Origin: Actinomycetota bacterium
GTDB lineage: Bacteria > Actinomycetota > Actinomycetes > Actinomycetales > Actinomycetaceae
Assembly (NCBI GenBank): GCA_019425105.1
Contig: JAHYYD010000137.1
Span: forward strand, 1 to 6,067
Direction of reading: 5' to 3'
DNA length: 6,067 nt
Under the pieces are notes generated by a model, which ran no database searches, was not told the origin of the DNA, and saw only the letters and a list, made by a program, of their open reading frames with translations. The position numbers and the translations under genes were made by a program. This document shows positions 1 through 4,862 of the stretch, in pieces. Within the stretch, counting starts at the first letter, position 1, and the number at the start of each line of letters is the position of its first letter.

Positions 1-224
1 AGGGCGAGGTCTTCGGCCTCTACGCGACGACCGGCCGCGCCGTGTCCTTCATGGCCCCCGCCATGTACGGCCTCTTCCTCATGATCGGTAAGGCTGTGAC
101 CTCCGCCGGCGAGGACTACACCTACTGGGGCATCCTCGGCATCATGCTGATCCTCCTCGTGGGCCTGGGCCTGACCATCCCCGTGAAGGCGGACCGCGCT
201 ACGCTCCACCACATGGAGGACTGA
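1..224 (+). CDS. MFS-type permease, C-terminal end (UMF1/Atg22-like), partial
   Basis: Open from the left edge (frame starting at base 3) to a TGA at 222-224. Only the last ~74 residues are present. They start G-E-V-F-G-L-Y-A-T-T-G-R-A, then one hydrophobic helix (A-P-A-M-Y-G-L-F-L-M-I-G), a short polar loop (G-E-D-Y-T-Y), a last hydrophobic helix (I-L-G-I-M-L-I-L-L-V-G-L-G-L) and a short charged tail. Two terminal helices around an acidic loop, with the E-x-F-G-L-Y start, fit the final two helices of UMF1-family MFS transporters, the bacterial relatives of Atg22, which sit in the cytoplasmic membrane. The substrate cannot be told from this part. It is transcribed toward the paralog array and is convergent with it, so a functional link is unlikely. 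The family call is from recall of the E-V-F-G-L-Y-A-T-T-G-R motif. That this is a polytopic transporter end is more certain than the exact family. Confidence 0.75.
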   Translation, partial: GEVFGLYATTGRAVSFMAPAMYGLFLMIGKAVTSAGEDYTYWGILGIMLILLVGLGLTIPVKADRATLHHMED

Positions 225-259
225 GCTCCTCGACGAGGCACCCGCGCCCACACACGACA

Positions 260-308
260 CGTCCCCGACGCGACCGAGCAAGTCTCGGGCGTCGGGGACG
301 CGTCTTTT
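260..308 (+). terminator. Rho-independent terminator between convergent genes
   Basis: A perfect 12-bp stem is formed by cgtccccgacgc (260-271) and gcgtcggggacg (289-300). A two-base bulge (272-273) separates it from a further 5-bp stem, ccgag (274-278) with ctcgg (284-288), around the loop caagt. A short T run (305-308) follows on the + strand. It lies 36 bases after the transporter stop, so it is placed to end that transcript. On the minus strand it lies just past the P1 stop (317-319), but no U-run follows there, so it would act for the array only as a tail-less hairpin. Its right arm recurs in the P1/P2 gap (see 1829-1857). Confidence 0.85.
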
Positions 309-316
309 ATCGGTCG

Positions 317-1741
317 CTACGTGGCGGGTGTGAACGCGACGATGCTGTTGCCCGTGACTCCGATCAGCAGATCGTCGAAGGCCCACGCGAGTGTTCGAGA
401 ATCGTTGAGTTCCTCGGACTCGTACGTTGTGCTGTTGGTGATATCGAAGAAATGGGCCGTGGTCCGTGATTCGCCGCGTCCCTTCACAAAGAGCGCGGAC
501 GCGTCAGCGCTCATGCGCGAATATGTGGGGACGACCGAACGCTCATCCGCTTCATGGAAGTAGGAAACACCACTGGTGTGAACCATCGGGTAGGAGGTGG
601 CACCGGTGGGGCGCGCAGCCAGGCAATACTCGTGGTACTCGTGGTCCAACTGGATGGAAATCTGTCCTGTGGTCCACACGGGCATGTCCTTGGTGGCGTA
701 GGTCTTGAGTTCCTTGAGCGAGGGCATGTGACCATCATCCGTGGGGGGAGCGTCGATGAATTTGGCCTCGTACGTCTCGACGAAGGCCCCCGATGCGTCG
801 TAGGCGCTCACCGTGTGGAAATCCTCGACGACGGCCACGCCGTCGCTCGCAACGATGATCCGAGGATCATCGCTCTCGCCCTTGGGCGGCCAGTCTCCCA
901 GAGTCGTCAGATCGCCAGTGTGGGGGTCGACGATCTGCGGGGTGTAATGCTCGTCGTCAACCGGAACGAGCACCGACGAGCGCCCGTTTGCAGTGAGCAC
1001 GCCATTGGTCGGGTGCGTGATGTCGGACGTGCGCAGGCCCTCGTGACGCTGCGGCGAGGTCGTGGTGCTCCACTGCTGCGTCCATTGCCCCTCCTGCTCT
1101 GTCCACCCGCTGCACGACTCGCGCGTGTCACAGGTGACGACGATAACGTCGACAACTCCCATGGGCAGAGCGTCTCCCCAGGGGGCCTGAGACTGGGTAC
1201 CTGTCGCTTTGTCGACCACGAGCCCGTCGATCAGGAGCTGTGTGTCAGTGGTCAGGGAGGCGGGGTTGGGCGTGGCTCGGATGGCGGGAGCCTGCGGGCC
1301 GCTCGTCTGCCAGAGTTCGCGTGCATCGGTGCCGGACACGTCGTACGCCATGATCGTCGCTGATGATGGGGCAGCGCCCTCCAGGCCGTAGACGAGCGCG
1401 TAGACGGTCGTGCCGTCCGTGACGAGGCGCGGGGGCAGAGATGATGTCCACTGGCCGATGGGAAGTTTCCACGCGACGGCGATCCCCGACGACCACGCTG
1501 AGGACAGGGTGTGCCTGTCAGTCGCATCTCCGTGGTAGCCCACCGGAGACGAATCCGCCCACACATGGGAGGCGTTGGCGTACTTTGGTTTGTCCTCGTG
1601 AACAGGGAGGAAGGTTCGGACCAGGCCGTAGCCTGCGATCATCGTTGCCACCACGACGGCGGCGATGATCAATACGTGGCCTCGTTTACGAGGAGTCTCC
1701 ATCGTCATGTCGTTCGCATCGGCGCGCTGGTCGGCGGTCAT
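317..1741 (-). CDS. P1: membrane-anchored, exported beta-propeller-like protein, family not recognised
   Basis: 474 residues, ATG at 1741 and TAG at 317-319. The start is supported by a GAGAGG ribosome binding site nine bases upstream. Residues 1-21 are polar and end in R-K-R, 22-41 form one hydrophobic helix, and the rest lacks further helices. This predicts a cytoplasmic N-tail with the main domain outside. Visible blocks: G-Y-H-G-D-A-T at 68-74; S-S-G-I-A-V-A-W at 84-91; V-Y-A-L-V-Y-G at 113-119; V-V-D-K-A-T-G-T-Q-S-Q-A-P-W-G at 175-189; C204-x5-C210-S-G-W; V-D-P-H-T-G at 271-276; A-S-D-G at 298-301; S-A-D-A-S-A-L-F-V at 411-419; A-F-D-D-L-L-I-G-V at 454-462. The repeated strand-turn-D-x-x-T-G pattern suggests a beta-propeller of about seven or eight blades; the fold is inference. 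The C204/C210 pair may form a disulfide. C373 has no visible partner. It is the last gene of the array and most similar to P2. Function unknown. Confidence 0.85.
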   Translation of the reverse strand: MTADQRADANDMTMETPRKRGHVLIIAAVVVATMIAGYGLVRTFLPVHEDKPKYANASHVWADSSPVGYHGDATDRHTLSSAWSSGIAVAWKLPIGQWTSSLPPRLVTDGTTVYALVYGLEGAAPSSATIMAYDVSGTDARELWQTSGPQAPAIRATPNPASLTTDTQLLIDGLVVDKATGTQSQAPWGDALPMGVVDVIVVTCDTRESCSGWTEQEGQWTQQWSTTTSPQRHEGLRTSDITHPTNGVLTANGRSSVLVPVDDEHYTPQIVDPHTGDLTTLGDWPPKGESDDPRIIVASDGVAVVEDFHTVSAYDASGAFVETYEAKFIDAPPTDDGHMPSLKELKTYATKDMPVWTTGQISIQLDHEYHEYCLAARPTGATSYPMVHTSGVSYFHEADERSVVPTYSRMSADASALFVKGRGESRTTAHFFDITNSTTYESEELNDSRTLAWAFDDLLIGVTGNSIVAFTPAT

Positions 1742-1750
1742 AGTCCCCGT

Positions 1751-1756
1751 CCTCTC
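1751..1756 (-). promoter_or_regulatory. Ribosome binding site of P1
   Basis: On the minus strand GAGAGG stands nine bases before the P1 ATG, a normal distance, and settles this start over the in-frame Met12 and Met14. A second purine run (GGGGA) lies closer to the start. P2, the closest paralog, lacks an equivalent site. Confidence 0.65.
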
Positions 1757-1772
1757 GTGTTGTGTCTGTCGT
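1757..1772 (-). repeat. Leader repeat shared by P1 and P2, P1 copy
   Basis: ACGACAGACACAACAC on the minus strand, just upstream of the P1 ribosome binding site. It matches 13 of 16 bases of the segment at 3301-3316 upstream of P2. This suggests the two genes were duplicated together with part of their leader. The match is short, in a CA-rich stretch, so chance is not excluded. Confidence 0.4.
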
Positions 1773-1777
1773 TGTCG

Positions 1778-1837
1778 TTAGAACGAATGCGGTGTAAAGG
1801 CTGCGATGCCCTCGTCGGTGACCGCAATGAGCAGGCC
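1778..1837 (-). pseudogene. C-terminal remnant of a fifth paralog
   Basis: Read on the minus strand, this encodes G-L-L-I-A-V-T-D-E-G-I-A-A-F-T-P-H-S-F followed by TAA (1780-1778). It aligns without gaps to the C-terminal ends of the intact genes: L-L-I-G-V-T-G-N-S-I-V-A-F-T-P in P1, L-A-I-G-V-T-I-D-G-I-V-A-F-T-P in P3, and I-I-G-L-T-D-S-G-L-T-A-F-V-P in P4. Upstream of the L-L pair the homology stops at once. The conserved W-A-F-D-D is replaced by codons from a terminator-like sequence (V-P-D-A-R). No start codon, ribosome binding site or gene body remains. It lies between the P2 stop and the P1 start, at the expected position of a missing array member. It is more like P1, P3 and P4 here than like P2, whose end has A-V-T-P, so it is not a simple duplicate of the P2 end. 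Confidence 0.75.
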
Positions 1838-1857
1838 TCGGGCGTCGGGGACGAGTC
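1829..1857. repeat. Copy of the terminator right arm fused to the pseudogene remnant
   Basis: Bases 1829-1857 match 276-304 (loop and right arm of the terminator beyond P1) at 26 of 29 positions, including 17 identical bases in a row (1837-1853 against 284-300). The left arm of the hairpin is absent, so this copy cannot fold as the terminator does. Its left end coincides with the L-L codons of the remnant, where the homology to the paralogs breaks. Confidence 0.7.
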
Positions 1858-1871
1858 GTGTAGAGAACCGC

Positions 1872-3296
1872 TTACGGGGTCCGCGGTGTCACGGCGATGA
1901 CCTCGCCGCTGCGCGCCCCCACGAGCAAGTCGTCGAAGACCCACACCAGGTTCGTGGCCTCGTCCAGCTCCCGCGACACGTAGGTCAACTCCCGTTCCAT
2001 GCCGAAGAAGAAGGGGCCGGTGGGGGTCGATGGCAAGCACTGGACGAACAGCGCCTTGCCGTCTGCGCTGGCGCGCACCTGCGCGGCGGACCAAGGATCC
2101 GTCAGCGCGTGGTCGGAGAATGACTCACCGGGGTTGATCGTGCGGCTGGAGTTTCCACTGGTCGGACTCACCGCCAGGAGATAACCGTTGACGTCGCTCG
2201 AATAGGGCCGCTCCACGGTGGCCGTCGTCCACTGCGCGCCGCCCTGCGTCAAGAAGGCTCCGACGTCTGCCACGCTCGGGAGAGCTCGATCCGACACCGG
2301 GAAACGGTCGAGCTCCCACCCGGCCCCGAAGGTGCCCACGACCTCGCCCGCGGTGTTGTAGGCGATGCTTTCCTTCTCGTCGGCGACGAGGACGCCATCG
2401 CTCGCCAGCGTGACCCTGGAGACGGGCGCACCGCTCGCGGAGGGTGCCTCTCCGAGAGTCGTCAGCTCCCCCGTGGCCGGGTTGACGAGCTGCGGGGCAT
2501 TGTGCGCATCGTCGACGGGGACGACCACGGCGGAACCAGCGCCGCTGCCGATGACGGCGCTCGCGGGAGCCGTCAGCCCCGAGTGGGCCAGGCCCGCGCG
2601 GCGCTGGGGCGAGGTCGTCGTGGACCACAGCCTCGTCCACGCGCCAGAGTCGCGGGACCACCCGGAGCACGAGCTGAATGTGTCGCAGGTGACGAGGACG
2701 CCGCCTGCCACCCCCATCGGCAGGTCGGAACCCCAGGGCGCCTGCGTCTGGGCCCCGGTCGACCGATCGATGATGATGTCACTGAGCAGAATCTCATTCG
2801 GAGTCGAGACGGAGGACGGGAACGCCTCGGCGCGAATCCGGGACAGCTGGGGTCCGGTCGTGGTCCACTGGGCGACCGGCTCACTGCCCGACACGTCGTA
2901 GGCAGACACCGTGGCGACGGCCTGGCTCCCGCTTCCGTAGGCGAGCACGTACAGGGTCGACCCCTCTGTGATCAGCTGCGCAGGCAGGAGAGAGTCGCTG
3001 GTGGGCAGGATCCACGCTGTCGAGACGCCCGAGGCCCACGCGCTCGACAGCTCGTTCGTGTTGGTGGCGCTCCCCCGGTAGCCGGTCACGTCCGGATTCG
3101 TTTCCTGCTCCGAGCCAGTGATGTGCGGAGGCGGGGTCGCCGCCGGGCCGGGGAGCTGGTGGGCGCTCGTGCTCAGCGAGGGAGCGAGGAAGGCACCGAG
3201 GCTCGCGACAAGCGCGACGCCCGTCAGGAAGAAGCGCCCGTGCCGCGTGGGCGTAGTTCTCGTGGAAGTCCCGTTGAAGGGGGCGTTGGTACTCAT
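1872..3296 (-). CDS. P2: exported beta-propeller-like protein with signal-peptide-like N-terminus
   Basis: 474 residues from ATG at 3296 to TAA at 1872-1874. The frame stays open upstream to 3623, but that part overlaps P3 and is not a plausible protein. ATG 3296 gives an N-region with R13, R18 and R21, a hydrophobic core at 22-38 and T-S-A-H-Q at 43-47, a possible signal peptidase I site. P2 may therefore be released, although an uncleaved anchor is possible. A Pro-rich linker follows (49-58). Shared blocks sit at the same residue numbers as in P1: C204-x5-C210-S-G-W, W-S-T-T-T-S-P-Q-R at 224-232, V-P-V-D-D at 259-263, T-T-L-G at 279-282, A-S-D-G at 298-301. In residues 181-232, 34 of 52 are identical to P1 by my count. 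S-A-D-G-K-A-L-F-V (410-418) and W-V-F-D-D-L-L-V-G (452-460) complete the pattern. C420 is unpaired. No clear ribosome binding site precedes the start. It begins 64 bases after P3, so co-transcription is likely. Function unknown. Confidence 0.85.
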   Translation of the reverse strand: MSTNAPFNGTSTRTTPTRHGRFFLTGVALVASLGAFLAPSLSTSAHQLPGPAATPPPHITGSEQETNPDVTGYRGSATNTNELSSAWASGVSTAWILPTSDSLLPAQLITEGSTLYVLAYGSGSQAVATVSAYDVSGSEPVAQWTTTGPQLSRIRAEAFPSSVSTPNEILLSDIIIDRSTGAQTQAPWGSDLPMGVAGGVLVTCDTFSSCSGWSRDSGAWTRLWSTTTSPQRRAGLAHSGLTAPASAVIGSGAGSAVVVPVDDAHNAPQLVNPATGELTTLGEAPSASGAPVSRVTLASDGVLVADEKESIAYNTAGEVVGTFGAGWELDRFPVSDRALPSVADVGAFLTQGGAQWTTATVERPYSSDVNGYLLAVSPTSGNSSRTINPGESFSDHALTDPWSAAQVRASADGKALFVQCLPSTPTGPFFFGMERELTYVSRELDEATNLVWVFDDLLVGARSGEVIAVTPRTP

Positions 3297-3307
3297 GGGA
3301 GTGTCAT
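3293..3307 (-). other. Possible four-codon leader ORF overlapping the P2 start
   Basis: On the minus strand ATG at 3307 reads M-T-L-P and ends in a TGA that overlaps the P2 ATG as ATGA. Stop-start overlaps of this kind permit translational coupling. That could make up for the missing ribosome binding site of P2, but the mini-ORF has no good site of its own. A chance occurrence is quite possible. Confidence 0.2.
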
Positions 3308-3316
3308 TTCTGTCGT
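3301..3316 (-). repeat. Leader repeat shared by P1 and P2, P2 copy
   Basis: ACGACAGAAATGACAC on the minus strand, 13 of 16 bases shared with 1757-1772. In P1 the repeat is followed by GAGAGGACGGGGACT and then ATG. In P2 only TCCC separates it from ATG. P2 thus lacks about 11 bases that carry the ribosome binding site in P1. Confidence 0.4.
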
Positions 3317-3360
3317 CGCTCGTGCGGGCGTTCGTGGGCAGGCGCGCGTGGGTTGAAACA

Positions 3361-4818
3361 TCACGAGGCCTTTGGGGTGAAGGCCACGATGCCGTCGATC
3401 GTGACGCCAATGGCCAGGTCATCGAAGGCCCACGAGAGGTCCTCGGCGTCGTGGAACTCCGCCGACCCATGTCCCATCCCGCTCGCCGTGTCGAAGAAGA
3501 ACCGGTTGCCCGTGTTATTAACTTCGACGGACTCGACGTACACGACCGACATGTCGGCGCTGGCGCGGACCTCTGAAGGCCAGAAGGGGCTGGAGTGGTA
3601 CTGGTCGTTGTTGGCGGGATCAAGGTCGAATGCTGGGCTTCCGTCGCTCGGGGTCACCGTGAGGGCGAAGGCCCCCGCCTGGGCAGTGACCACCGCATTC
3701 GACCACGTGGGCAGTCCTCCGACCAGGAAATCGGTGAGTTCCGATGTGGAGGGCACGCGTCCATCGCGCGTCGGTTTTCTCAGCGATTTCTCATAGGAAT
3801 GAGTGCCCGTGATGAAGCCGTCGGCGTCGTAGCTAACGAACACGTCGTCGTTGAACGCCACGATCCCGTCGCTGGCGATGACGAAAGACACCACGTTGTT
3901 GTCCCTATCCCTGAAGGGGCTCGCAGAGGCGGCGTCCGTGACCCGCCCCGTTCGCGGATCGAGGAGCTGCGCCAGGTGCGTCGGCGAGTCCACCCGCAGG
4001 ACGACCGACTGGTGTTCTCCGGCACCGATCACGGGAGTGTTGGGGTACGTGAGCATGGCCGAGGTGGACAGGCCACTCCGTTGGCGGGCTGTGGTTGTCT
4101 CCCACTGGCGCACCCACGAGGAGGACTCCTGCGTCCAGCCCGAGCACGCCTGTTTGCGGTCGCACGCCACGACGACGCCGTCAACCGCCGCGAGCGCCTC
4201 CGACCCCTCCCACGGAGCCAGGGACTGGGCGCCCGTCGCCTTGTCGATGACGATGGAGCCGACGATGAACTGATCGGCCAGCGAGACGAAAGTCGGACGC
4301 CCGAAGGACTCGGGAAGAGGGCCCGTCGTGTGCCACAGCTCGCGCGGTTGCGCGGATGCGATGTCGAAGGCCGCGACTGTGGCCCGGTGGGTGGCATTGT
4401 CGGGGTCCTCGAAGAGGGCGTACAGGGTGGTGCCCTCAACGGTTGTGATTGCGCGCGGGCCGTACTGTGTGGAGGGGAAGGGGATCCTCCAGGCCGTTTC
4501 GACGCCCGAGGCCCAGGCGGGGGAGATCGCTCCCGTGCTTGTGGCGGCCCCCGAGTAGCCGACGGTAGGGGTGGAGGTGAATGAATGGTGAGGGTCCTGA
4601 CCCCCCATGATCTGTGTGAGCTGACGGATGCCGAGGACGGCGACGATGACGACGATGATGCACAGGAGAACCGCGAGAAGGACTGGCCTCCCGCGTCTCC
4701 TCGCGCGGGGCCGCGCACTGGCGGGTTGGGGGATTGGGGGCGTCCCGCTCGGCATCACCCACTGTTCGGTGCGCGGTGGAGTGTTCGTGCCCGGATGATC
4801 GTCATTGCTCATGTGCAT
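3361..4818 (-). CDS. P3: membrane-anchored, exported beta-propeller-like protein with Pro-rich cytoplasmic tail
   Basis: 485 residues if ATG 4818 is used, TGA at 3361-3363. Met3 (ATG 4812) may be the true start, since a GGTAG stands nine bases before it but only three before 4818. Residues 1-44 are polar and Pro-rich, ending in a basic cluster (R-A-R-R-R-G-R). Residues 45-64 form one hydrophobic helix with C53 inside it; the residues before C53 (V-L-L) do not make a lipobox. The outer part carries G-Y-S-G-A-A-T (87-93), W-A-S-G-V-E-T-A-W (102-110), I-D-K-A-T-G-A-Q-S-L-A-P-W (191-203), C219-x5-C225-S-G-W, D-P-R-T-G (287-291), A-S-D-G (315-318), R-A-S-A-D-M-S-V-V-Y-V (418-428) and W-A-F-D-D-L-A-I-G-V (463-472). 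A beta-propeller fold is inferred as for the others. It has no unpaired cysteine outside the membrane. It starts 44 bases after P4, consistent with one operon. It is more diverged from P1 and P2 than they are from each other. Function unknown. Confidence 0.85.
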   Translation of the reverse strand: MHMSNDDHPGTNTPPRTEQWVMPSGTPPIPQPASARPRARRRGRPVLLAVLLCIIVVIVAVLGIRQLTQIMGGQDPHHSFTSTPTVGYSGAATSTGAISPAWASGVETAWRIPFPSTQYGPRAITTVEGTTLYALFEDPDNATHRATVAAFDIASAQPRELWHTTGPLPESFGRPTFVSLADQFIVGSIVIDKATGAQSLAPWEGSEALAAVDGVVVACDRKQACSGWTQESSSWVRQWETTTARQRSGLSTSAMLTYPNTPVIGAGEHQSVVLRVDSPTHLAQLLDPRTGRVTDAASASPFRDRDNNVVSFVIASDGIVAFNDDVFVSYDADGFITGTHSYEKSLRKPTRDGRVPSTSELTDFLVGGLPTWSNAVVTAQAGAFALTVTPSDGSPAFDLDPANNDQYHSSPFWPSEVRASADMSVVYVESVEVNNTGNRFFFDTASGMGHGSAEFHDAEDLSWAFDDLAIGVTIDGIVAFTPKAS

Positions 4819-4821
4819 TTT

Positions 4822-4826
4822 CTACC
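4822..4826 (-). promoter_or_regulatory. Weak ribosome binding site of P3
   Basis: GGTAG on the minus strand lies nine bases before ATG 4812 and only three before ATG 4818. The spacing favours the inner start, codon 3 of the longest frame. The match to the Shine-Dalgarno consensus is poor, so the choice is not firm. Confidence 0.35.
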
Positions 4827-4862
4827 ACATGTCAATGGCGGTGCGGTAACCGGATGCCGGCC

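Noticed and set aside
554..1363. 269-residue + strand ORF opposite P1
   Set aside because: Antisense to a gene supported by three paralogs. It is rich in R, G and V with no hydrophobic or family motif, as expected for a shadow frame in GC-rich DNA.
1743..1852. Hairpin between gtccccg (1743-1749) and cggggac (1846-1852)
   Set aside because: Only seven base pairs across a ~96-base loop, and one arm belongs to the P1 ribosome binding region. Not a credible terminator.
1742..1871. Internal promoter for P1 (TTTACA on the minus strand, 1793-1798)
   Set aside because: It resembles a -35 box but has no -10 box at 16-18 bases, and the bases are codons (F-T) of the pseudogene remnant.
2502..3356. 284-residue + strand ORF opposite P2
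   Set aside because: Antisense shadow with Arg/Gly-rich low-complexity content. No counterpart at the same place in all the paralogs.
3297..3623. Upstream extension of P2 to give a 583-residue protein
   Set aside because: The extension overlaps the P3 coding region in another frame, is rich in S, T, P and R, and would put the signal-like segment in the interior. ATG 3296 gives the same length as P1.
3595..4584. 329-residue + strand ORF opposite P3
   Set aside because: Same reasons: P3 on the other strand is conserved through paralogy, and this frame has no recognisable domain.
4650..4690. P3 Cys53 as a lipoprotein lipobox
   Set aside because: The residues before it are V-L-L, without the small residue needed at -1, and the hydrophobic run continues well past the cysteine, as in a membrane helix.
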